Assembly: GCA_002256245.1 (NCBI GenBank) | Contig: NKIU01000001.1 | Coordinates: 62,001 to 126,000, forward strand | DNA length: 64,000 nucleotides | Direction of reading: 5' to 3' | DNA from: Pseudorhodobacter sp. PARRP1 | GTDB lineage: Bacteria > Pseudomonadota > Alphaproteobacteria > Rhodobacterales > Rhodobacteraceae | Part shown: positions 45,142 to 52,380 of the stretch, piece after piece | Numbering within the stretch: position 1 is the stretch's first letter | Layout of the letters: every line of letters begins with the position of its first letter | Position numbers and translations under genes: made by a program | The notes under the pieces: model-generated | The model's database searches: none | What the model was told of the DNA's origin: nothing | Seen by the model: the letters and a program-made list of their open reading frames with translations, nothing else

Positions 45142-46008
45142 TCAGAGCCGTGTGAGGATAACGCCCGCCACGATCACCGCCGAGGCGATGGCCTTGCCCG
45201 TGGTCATCCGCTCGCCAAACGCCAGCCAGCCGATCAGCACCGCAAACAGGATCGAGGTTTCGCGCACCGCAGCCACCACGGCAATCGGCGCTTTCGTCAT
45301 CGCCCAGACCGACACGCCATAAGCGCCATAAGACGCCGCCGCCGCGATCATCCCCACGCCCCAAGCCTTGCCCTCGCGCGGCAGCACGCCAAAGCCTTTG
45401 TAGGCCAGCATGCCCGTGGCAAACATCAGCCCGTCGGCGACAAAAACCCACGCCACATAGGCAATCGCATCGCCCGCGACCCGCGCGCCGTGGCCGTCCA
45501 GCAGCGTGTAGCTGGCCGTCGCACAGGCCGAGCCGAGTGCAAACGGCAGCATCTTGCGGCTTTCGCCATGCGAGAAGATCCCCTGCGCCATCAGCAAAAT
45601 CCCGCAGCCCAGCACGAAAATCCCGGCATATTCGTGCAGGCTCAGCGAATCCGCAGGCATCGCACTGGGCCAGACCATCGCCAGCACCGGCCCCAGCAGC
45701 GCCACGATCAGCGGCGCAGATCCGCGCGCAATCGGATAGACGCGGGAAAGATCGCCATGCTCGTAAGCATAGGTCAGGAACGACTTGTAGAAGAAATGCG
45801 CACAGCCCGCCATCAGCACCCATTTCCACACCTCGGGCGCGGGCAGCGGGCAGAAACTGGCAACCGCAAGGCCAATCGGCACCTCGCCAATAGACAGGAT
45901 GATCATCGCCCCCATCCGCGAGGTGCCGGTCTTGATCAGCGCGTTCCATAGGGCGTGCAGGAAAGCCGAGCCGAGGACGGCCAGCAGAATGGCAAAGCTC
46001 AAGATCAA
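45142..46008 (-). CDS. EamA/DMT-superfamily inner-membrane transporter
   Basis: A 288-aa ten-helix transporter of the DMT superfamily with two EamA halves (start FAILLAVLGSAFLHALWNALIK; second half CATASYTLLDGHGARVAG). Substrate unknown. No ATG is available before residue 32, so translation must begin at TTG 46008 or TTG 46002 (the latter has AGGCGGG at good spacing). It converges with pcs. Confidence 0.8.
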   Translation of the reverse strand: MILSFAILLAVLGSAFLHALWNALIKTGTSRMGAMIILSIGEVPIGLAVASFCPLPAPEVWKWVLMAGCAHFFYKSFLTYAYEHGDLSRVYPIARGSAPLIVALLGPVLAMVWPSAMPADSLSLHEYAGIFVLGCGILLMAQGIFSHGESRKMLPFALGSACATASYTLLDGHGARVAGDAIAYVAWVFVADGLMFATGMLAYKGFGVLPREGKAWGVGMIAAAASYGAYGVSVWAMTKAPIAVVAAVRETSILFAVLIGWLAFGERMTTGKAIASAVIVAGVILTRL

Positions 46009-46078
46009 TCCCGCCTGTAAGTGTCATCAAACCGTTACAGAGCGGCCGGCGATAGGCAACCCCCGCCGCGTTCTGGAC

Positions 46079-46951
46079 CTATCGTTTTCTCAGCCAGATA
46101 GAGCCGTTGTTCCGCTCCATCTGCTTGGTTTTCTCGCGCTCAAACCGCGCGAACATATCGCCATCGGTTTTCAGGCTTGGCCCCAGCTTTTGCAGCACGG
46201 CATCGTTGAAAAACAACACCTCATAGGCATTGCCATGGGTCAGCATGGCATCGACCAGATAGACCTCGTTCCACGAGCGGTTGTCGTTGAACACCCAGCG
46301 TTCGGGGTATTCGAACGGATAGAAAATGTCGTGAATATGCACGATCACGCCCGGTTTCAGCGCCGGCAGAATGTGCATGTATTCGAAATGCACATCGCTG
46401 CCGGTTTTCAGCACATGCGACGAGTCGATGAACAGAATATCGCCCGCCTCCAGCGCGGCAAAAGTCTCCAGCGGCAGCGATTGCACCGGCGCTTCGATCA
46501 TGCGCGAGCTGTCGGGCGGGTTCAGCCCCTTGATCCGGGTCAGGTCAATGTCGATGGTGGTAAAGGTCTCAAGCCGCGCATCGGGCGTGCGGTCCAGCGT
46601 GTCAAACATCACCGCCGAGGAATAGCCCGCCCCGATCTCCACAATCTGGCGCGGGTTCAGCCAGCGCAGCATCGCCGACAGGATCGAGGCATCGTAATAC
46701 ATGAACTGGCTGTTGTGGCCGTAGTATCGGAAGCCCTTCGACGGCTTCATCGGAAACGCCACCACCAGCGGCGCGATCTGCGCGTAAAGCGCGCGCATCG
46801 CGTCATAATCCAGCAAGGCATCCACCCGCGCATATTGCCGCGCGTGATGGTCTGATTGCCAGAACGCCTGCAACTCGGCGTGATGTCCGACCGGGCTGTA
46901 ATAATGCCCCGGCTTGGCAAACAGTTTGACGCGCTGTTTTTCGTCATCCAT
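46079..46951 (-). CDS. Class I SAM-dependent methyltransferase
   Basis: A 290-aa protein with SAM motif I VEIGAGYSSAVMFDTL near residue 110 (after MYYDASILSAMLRWLNPRQI) and later ILFIDSSHVLKTG, VIVHIHDIFYP. The layout resembles Methyltransf_24 type enzymes of polysaccharide or secondary modification pathways; the substrate is unknown. A GGGAGAG site supports ATG 46951, giving the protein start MDDEKQRVKLFAKPGHYYS. It overlaps no neighbour and lies 83 bp from the ogt stop. Confidence 0.75.
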   Translation of the reverse strand: MDDEKQRVKLFAKPGHYYSPVGHHAELQAFWQSDHHARQYARVDALLDYDAMRALYAQIAPLVVAFPMKPSKGFRYYGHNSQFMYYDASILSAMLRWLNPRQIVEIGAGYSSAVMFDTLDRTPDARLETFTTIDIDLTRIKGLNPPDSSRMIEAPVQSLPLETFAALEAGDILFIDSSHVLKTGSDVHFEYMHILPALKPGVIVHIHDIFYPFEYPERWVFNDNRSWNEVYLVDAMLTHGNAYEVLFFNDAVLQKLGPSLKTDGDMFARFEREKTKQMERNNGSIWLRKR

Positions 46952-47034
46952 CGTCGCGTCTCTCCCTGCTGCGTTTGTATCCAGATTAGAGACAATGTCG
47001 GGCGGCGACAACAGATTGCGGGGTTGGTTCGCGC

Positions 47035-47484
47035 TTAGATCAGCAGGCTGGCAGCGCCCTCCAGTTTCAGCAGGAACACTTTGCTTTCCACGCCGCCCTT
47101 GGCCGAAAACCCGCCCAAGCCCTTGGCGGCCAAAATCCGGTGGCACGGGATCAGCACCGGGATCGGATTGGCCCCGCAGGCCTGCCCAATCGCCTGCGCC
47201 GGAGCACCAATCTCGCGCGCAAGATCGCCATAAGATCGCGTCTGGCCATAAGGAATCGCCGCCATCGCGCGGCGGACTTTTTCGGAAAAGCCGTTGCCAA
47301 AATCCAGCGGCAGATCAAACTGGGTCAGCCGGCCGCCAAAATACGCGGTCAATTGCGCGACGGCCTCGGCCAGCAACGGCGTCGCAGCCGCAGGCCCCGC
47401 GTGCCAGTGCAACGCCGTGATCACGCCGCCCCCTTCGGTCACGCTGATCGGCCCCAGCGGGCTGTGCATCCCGGCCTGTATCAC
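47035..47484 (-). CDS. ogt: Methylated-DNA-protein cysteine methyltransferase
   Basis: A 149-aa suicide repair protein that removes alkyl groups from O6 of guanine. The active-site motif is IPCHRILAAKG with the acceptor Cys, and GQTRSYGDLAREIGAP is the DNA-binding helix. The start is GTG 47484, overlapping the LysR stop (GTGA). Coupling to a LysR regulator is unusual for ogt. Confidence 0.9.
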   Translation of the reverse strand: MIQAGMHSPLGPISVTEGGGVITALHWHAGPAAATPLLAEAVAQLTAYFGGRLTQFDLPLDFGNGFSEKVRRAMAAIPYGQTRSYGDLAREIGAPAQAIGQACGANPIPVLIPCHRILAAKGLGGFSAKGGVESKVFLLKLEGAASLLI

Positions 47485-48356
47485 GCCAGCACCCCGCCCG
47501 TCGCCAGTGGCCTGAACGCCTCGCGCAGCATGTCGGCCAGCCCCTCGATCGCCGCCGACCCACCGCGCGGATTGCGCTTCAGCACCACCCGCGCGCGGTC
47601 CACGATGGGAAAGCCATCGGCATTGGTCAACTCGCGGCACCCCGCCGGGATCGTGCTGCGCGACAACGGCGAGATCGCAAGCCCCGTCCGCGCCGCCACC
47701 CGCAGGCTGGCCGAGGTGTCACATTCAAACGCCGCCCGCCACGGGATGCTTTGCTGATCCAAGGACCGCAGCGCGAAATCCCGGCACCAGTCTGAGCGGA
47801 AATACACCCCCACCGGCACCGGCTGCTGCAGGTGCTGGGCGTGGGCGATGGATGTGACCCACACCGTCGGGTCCAGACACAACACCTCATCGCCCGAGGT
47901 GTGGCTGCTGTCATAAATCACTGCAAGATCAAGCTGATCCTCGTCCAGGGCCGCCTGCTGGGGTGCGGTGAAATCGCAGCGCACGGTGACTTCCACCCCC
48001 GGGTGCCGCTCGGAAAACGCGGCCAGTGCGCGCGGCAAGATCGTTTCGGCATATTCATCCGGGATGCCAATGCGCACCGGCCCCGCCAGCGGTTTCTCGC
48101 GCAACGCCGTCGCCGCCTCCTCCAGCAAACTGGTGACACGCCGCGCGTAAGGCAACAGTTGCGCGCCGCGTGGCGTCAGCGCCACCCCGCGCGGCAGGCG
48201 GGTGAACAAGGGCTGGCCCAGACTTTCCTCCAGCTTGCGGATCTGCATCGACACCGCCGATTGCGTCCGCCCGACCCGATCTGCCGCTGCCGTAACTGAC
48301 CCAGTATCCACCACCGCCAGAAACGCCCGCATCAAATCGCTATCAAGGGGGATCAT
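47481..48356 (-). CDS. LysR-family transcriptional regulator
   Basis: A 291-aa LysR regulator: N-terminal HTH (LMRAFLAVVDTGSVTAAADRVGRTQSAVSMQIRKLEE in two parts), then the effector-binding domain (GPVRIGIPDEYAETILPRAL). ATG 48356 gives the typical start MIPLDSDLMRAFL. Target genes are unknown; the ogt gene is coupled to it and a DUF1127 gene is divergent 117 bp away, both possible targets. Confidence 0.88.
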   Translation of the reverse strand: MIPLDSDLMRAFLAVVDTGSVTAAADRVGRTQSAVSMQIRKLEESLGQPLFTRLPRGVALTPRGAQLLPYARRVTSLLEEAATALREKPLAGPVRIGIPDEYAETILPRALAAFSERHPGVEVTVRCDFTAPQQAALDEDQLDLAVIYDSSHTSGDEVLCLDPTVWVTSIAHAQHLQQPVPVGVYFRSDWCRDFALRSLDQQSIPWRAAFECDTSASLRVAARTGLAISPLSRSTIPAGCRELTNADGFPIVDRARVVLKRNPRGGSAAIEGLADMLREAFRPLATGGVLA

Positions 48357-48473
48357 CGCGTGCTGCCATCTGTGAAACCGATGGCAGGCATAATTTCTAT
48401 GCGTTTGTCTTATGTCAACGATTCTGCCAAAACCGACCTGTCCGCAACGATCCGCCCCATGAAGGAGTCCGCC

Positions 48474-48665
48474 ATGATCCGTTCCATCCTTGCCCATCTG
48501 CGCCAGCGCCACGCTCTGCGTCAGTCCGTCACCGGTCTGCTGCGTCGTGCTGATGATCATTTGCTGGAGGATATCGGCATGACGCGCGCCGAGATGCAGT
48601 CGCTGCTGGCCACCCGCCTGCCCCGGCAAGCAAAGTCCGAGGTTTACGCGGTGCTTTACGCCTGA
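48474..48665 (+). CDS. DUF1127 small protein
   Basis: A 63-aa protein with a basic N-terminal helix (MIRSILAHLRQRHALRQSV) and the DUF1127 core LLRRADDHLLEDIGMTRAEM. AAGGAG 6 bases before ATG 48474 decides the start. It differs from the 37892 copy in length and sequence. Function unknown; some DUF1127 proteins interact with RNA. A terminator follows at 48684. Confidence 0.8.
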   Translation: MIRSILAHLRQRHALRQSVTGLLRRADDHLLEDIGMTRAEMQSLLATRLPRQAKSEVYAVLYA

Positions 48666-48683
48666 GATTTCCCTGAAAACTAT

Positions 48684-48716
48684 AACGGGCAAAGGCCGCA
48701 GCCTCTGCCCGTTTTT
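48684..48716 (+). terminator. Intrinsic terminator after the DUF1127 gene
   Basis: AACGGGCAAAGGC (48684-48696) pairs with GCCTCTGCCCGTT over 13 bp with one mismatch, loop CGCA, followed by a run of T residues. It is a strong terminator for the DUF1127 message. Confidence 0.85.
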
Positions 48717-48738
48717 TTATGCCCGCCGCAATTCCCAC

Positions 48739-48804
48739 GCCGCCCCGGACTTGATCCGGGGCCTCATGGGCAGCGTGGAGGCCCCGGATCAAGTCCGGGG
48801 CGGC
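48739..48804. repeat. 27-bp perfect inverted repeat (REP-like)
   Basis: Arms 48739-48765 and 48778-48804 are exact reverse complements with a 12-bp loop. Each arm itself contains the smaller palindrome CCCCGGA-CTTGA-TCCGGGG (or its complement). It lies between the DUF1127 terminator and the end of ileS. The arm core resembles a dispersed element I recall from many alphaproteobacterial genomes. Confidence 0.8.
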
Positions 48805-48811
48805 TTTGTGA

Positions 48812-51739
48812 TCAGCCCAAAGCGTCGTTACAGCGCTTGCAAGTGCCCGCATGCTTGTGGCTGCCCACGTCCGGGAGAATCCGCCAGCAGCGTTGGCATT
48901 TCTCGCCTTCCGCGCGCTCAAACACCACACCGATGCCCGGCGTATCGGGCAGGCGGAACGCCTCGGCGGGTTCGGGATCGGCGGTCAGTTGCAAGTCAGA
49001 GGTGATGCAGAGTTCCGCAAAATCAAGCGATTTCAACGCGCTGAGGATCGCGGTATCGGCCACATGCACCACGGGGGCGGCTTCAAGGCTTGCCCCGATC
49101 ACCTTGGCGGTCCGCTGCACTTCCAGCGCGCCCGTCACCACGCGGCGGGCGGCGCGGATGCCTTCCCACTTCGCGGCCAGCGCCGGGTTCAGCCATTCCG
49201 CAGGCGTTTCCGGCATATCGACCAGATGCACCGACGAGTCCTCACCGGGGAAGCGGCAGAGCCAAACCTCCTCCATCGTGAACACCAGAACCGGCGCGAG
49301 CCAAGTCGTCAAACGGTGGAACACGATATCCAAAACCGTGCGCGCGGCGCGGCGGCGCAGGGCATCTGCCGGGTCGCAATACAGGCAATCCTTGCGGATA
49401 TCGAAGTAGATCGCCGACAGATCGGTGGTGGCAAAGGTGAACAGCTTCTGGAACACGCCCTGGAAATCATAGGCCGCATAGCCCTTGCGCACCTCGCCGT
49501 CCAGTTCCGCCAAGCGGTGCAGCACCCACTGCTCCAACTCCGGCATATCGGCATGGGCGACCTTTTCGGCATCGCTAAAGCCCGCCAGATTGCCCAGCAA
49601 AAACCGCATGGTGTTGCGCAGGCGGCGATAGCTGTCGGCCACGCCTTTCAGGATTTCCTTACCGATGCGCAGATCGACTGTGTAATCGCTTTGCGCCACC
49701 CACAGCCGCAGAATATCCGCGCCGTATTCCTTGATGACTTCCTCGGGTGCCACGGTATTGCCGACCGATTTGGACATCTTCATGCCCTTCTCATCCAGCG
49801 TAAAGCCATGCGTCAGCACGCCGCGGTAAGGCGCGCGGCCCTTGGTGCCGCAGGCTTGCAGCATCGACGAATGGAACCAACCGCGATGCTGGTCGGTGCC
49901 CTCCAGATACAGATCGGCAATGCCATCGGCGCTGCCATCCTCACGGTCGCGCAGCACGAAAGCATGGGTCGAGCCGCTGTCAAACCACACGTCCAGCACG
50001 TCGAAGACTTGGTTATATTGCGACGGATCAACGATGCCGTGGAGCATCTTTTCCTTGAAACCTTGCACATACCAAACATCCGCGCCTTCGGCCTCGAACG
50101 CTTCCTTGATCCGCGCATTCACGTCCTGATTGCGCAACAGGAAGTCCGCATCGGTCGGCTTGGCCCCCACTTTGGTAAAGCAGGTCAGCGGCACCCCCCA
50201 GGCGCGTTGACGCGACAGCACCCAATCGGGACGCGCTTCGATCATCGAATGCAGGCGGTTGCGCCCGGCAATCGGCGTCCAAGTCACCAACTGGTTGATC
50301 GAGTTCAGCGCACGGCTGCGAATCGTCTCGCCATAGGTGGACATGCCATCATCCAGCGGCTTGTCGATGGCGACAAACCACTGCGGCGTGTTGCGGTAGA
50401 TCACCGGAGCCTTCGAGCGCCACGAATGCGGGTAGGAATGCTTGACCTTGCCCTTGGCGAGCAGCGCGCCTTGGGCGTGCAGAGCCTTGATATTGCTGAC
50501 GTTCGCCGCGCCCTCTTTGCCCTCGGCATTGATGATGAACTGCCCGCCGAACAGCGGCAGGTCGGCGCGATACGAGCCATCGGCCTCGACGTTATAGGTC
50601 ATCGGCAGTTGGAACTTGAGGCCCATCTGATAGTCGTCATCGCCGTGGCTGGGGGCGGTGTGGACAAAGCCGGTGCCTGCGTCGTCGGTGACATGATCGC
50701 CGGGGAGCAGGGGAACGTCGTAGTCCCACTCACCGTTGCCTCCTTCGATGCCGCGATAGGGATGGGCAAGATGCACACCTTCAAATTGATTTACCGCGAA
50801 CAGTTCATCATATTTCTCTACTTTTGCCTTCGCAAAAACCTCTGCTGCCAAATTCTTAGCAACAACAAGAGTTTCGCCCAAAGTAGCGGTACTGCCATCG
50901 GCGACCTCTAACACACGATAAACCGCATACTGAATTGTCGGGTTAAATGAGACGGCGCGGTTCTGTGGGATCGTCCAAGGTGTCGTCGTCCAGATCAACA
51001 CCGAACTTTGCTTGAAAATGCTCCAAGCGTCCGCCGGGGCATTTGTAAATACGGGGCCTTCATTGTCATCCAATACCTTAAACCGCACCCAAACCGTATG
51101 GCTGGTATGATCGTGATACTCGATCTCGGCTTCGGCCAGCGCGGTCTTCTCAACCGGCGACCACATCACGGGTTTGGACCCCTGATACAACGACCCGTTG
51201 CTGACGAACTTCATAAACTCATCCGCGATCACCGCTTCGGCGTGGTAATCCATGGTGAGGTAAGGCTTTTCCCACTTCCCCGTCACGCCCAAGCGCTTGA
51301 ATTCTGACCGTTGCACGTCGATCCAGCCCTCGGCGAATTTGCGGCATTCCTGACGGAAGGCCACCACATCCACGTCGTCCTTGTTCAACCCCTTGGCGCG
51401 GTATTGCTCTTCGATCTTCCACTCGATCGGCAGGCCGTGGCAATCCCAGCCCGGCACATAGCGGGCGTCGCGGCCCATCATCTGCTGCGAGCGGACCACC
51501 ATATCCTTCAGGATCTTGTTCAGCGCATGGCCGATGTGCAGATGGCCGTTGGCATAGGGCGGGCCGTCGTGCAGCGTGAACGGCGTGCGGCCGGATTTCT
51601 CGCGCAGGCGGTCATAAACGCCGATCTTCTCCCAGCGGGCCAGCCAATCGGGCTCGCGCGCAGGCAGGCCCGCGCGCATCGGGAATTCGGTTTCGGGCAG
51701 GAAAACGGTGGTGGAATAGTCAGTTACATCAGCGCACAT
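48812..51739 (-). CDS. ileS: Isoleucine-tRNA ligase
   Basis: A 975-aa class I synthetase: HIGH motif in NGHLHIGHALNK (residue about 70), a long editing domain, KMSKS (GMKMSKSVGNTVAPEE) and the C-terminal zinc finger (CQRCWRILPDVG, CKRCNDALG). ATG 51739 (MCADVTDYS) with an AAGGAC site is chosen. The stretch 50761-50940, in the editing-domain part, is unusually AT-rich (about 45% GC by hand count). Confidence 0.96.
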   Translation of the reverse strand: MCADVTDYSTTVFLPETEFPMRAGLPAREPDWLARWEKIGVYDRLREKSGRTPFTLHDGPPYANGHLHIGHALNKILKDMVVRSQQMMGRDARYVPGWDCHGLPIEWKIEEQYRAKGLNKDDVDVVAFRQECRKFAEGWIDVQRSEFKRLGVTGKWEKPYLTMDYHAEAVIADEFMKFVSNGSLYQGSKPVMWSPVEKTALAEAEIEYHDHTSHTVWVRFKVLDDNEGPVFTNAPADAWSIFKQSSVLIWTTTPWTIPQNRAVSFNPTIQYAVYRVLEVADGSTATLGETLVVAKNLAAEVFAKAKVEKYDELFAVNQFEGVHLAHPYRGIEGGNGEWDYDVPLLPGDHVTDDAGTGFVHTAPSHGDDDYQMGLKFQLPMTYNVEADGSYRADLPLFGGQFIINAEGKEGAANVSNIKALHAQGALLAKGKVKHSYPHSWRSKAPVIYRNTPQWFVAIDKPLDDGMSTYGETIRSRALNSINQLVTWTPIAGRNRLHSMIEARPDWVLSRQRAWGVPLTCFTKVGAKPTDADFLLRNQDVNARIKEAFEAEGADVWYVQGFKEKMLHGIVDPSQYNQVFDVLDVWFDSGSTHAFVLRDREDGSADGIADLYLEGTDQHRGWFHSSMLQACGTKGRAPYRGVLTHGFTLDEKGMKMSKSVGNTVAPEEVIKEYGADILRLWVAQSDYTVDLRIGKEILKGVADSYRRLRNTMRFLLGNLAGFSDAEKVAHADMPELEQWVLHRLAELDGEVRKGYAAYDFQGVFQKLFTFATTDLSAIYFDIRKDCLYCDPADALRRRAARTVLDIVFHRLTTWLAPVLVFTMEEVWLCRFPGEDSSVHLVDMPETPAEWLNPALAAKWEGIRAARRVVTGALEVQRTAKVIGASLEAAPVVHVADTAILSALKSLDFAELCITSDLQLTADPEPAEAFRLPDTPGIGVVFERAEGEKCQRCWRILPDVGSHKHAGTCKRCNDALG

Positions 51740-51975
51740 CGCGGCAGTCCTTAGGATTGGGCCTTGAAATAGGGGCATCGGAGGGGTGCAACGCACCAAA
51801 ATCCCGGCGTCTGAAAGTTCAGAGCGCCGGGCCAATAATTCGGGCTATGCTCACGAATATGCGGTCCATGCGGGCCTTATAGGAAAGGCGCGCGGAAAGG
51901 TCAAAGCCCCTGCGTCGTCTCGCAGCATTGCGCGCGCCGGACAATTCCCCCAAGCCTGCCGCAAAGGAGCCCGCC

Positions 51976-52380
51976 ATGCACCCCCTCGCCCGTTTTGCCG
52001 TCACCCCCGCCCAGATCGACGCCGTTGTGGCCGCGTTTTATCAAAGCGTGCGCAGCCATCCGACCCTGGCCCCGATTTTCGCGTCTCACGTCAGCGACTG
52101 GCCTGCACATGAGACGAAAATCGCCCTGTTTTGGCGCAACGCCATTCTGCTGGAAGGCGGCTATGGCGGCAATCCGATGGCGGTGCACAGGGGGGCGGGC
52201 AATGTGCATCCCGGCATGTTTGATCCTTGGCTGGCCCTGTTCGACGCCACCCTTGCGCGCGAACTGCCTGCGGAAACCGCCAAAGCGTGGTCAGCCCTTG
52301 CCCACCGGATCGGGCGCGGCCTGCGCTATGGGCTGGTGGACAACGCCAAAACCGCCTCAGGCATCCCGATCCTGCGTTGA
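51976..52380 (+). CDS. Group III truncated hemoglobin
   Basis: A 134-aa heme protein: start HPLARFAVTPAQIDAVVAAFY, then FASHVSDWPAHETKIALFW with conserved aromatic residues, and the proximal histidine region RGAGNVHPGMFDPWL. Sequence and length fit group III trHb, which may bind oxygen, NO or sulfide. AAAGGAG precedes ATG 51976. Its 3' end overlaps the convergent DUF2339 gene by 24 bp. Confidence 0.85.
   Translation: MHPLARFAVTPAQIDAVVAAFYQSVRSHPTLAPIFASHVSDWPAHETKIALFWRNAILLEGGYGGNPMAVHRGAGNVHPGMFDPWLALFDATLARELPAETAKAWSALAHRIGRGLRYGLVDNAKTASGIPILR

Noticed and set aside
48851-50911. 686-aa plus-strand frame opposite ileS
   Set aside because: Antisense of ileS; it lacks a ribosome site and domain features.
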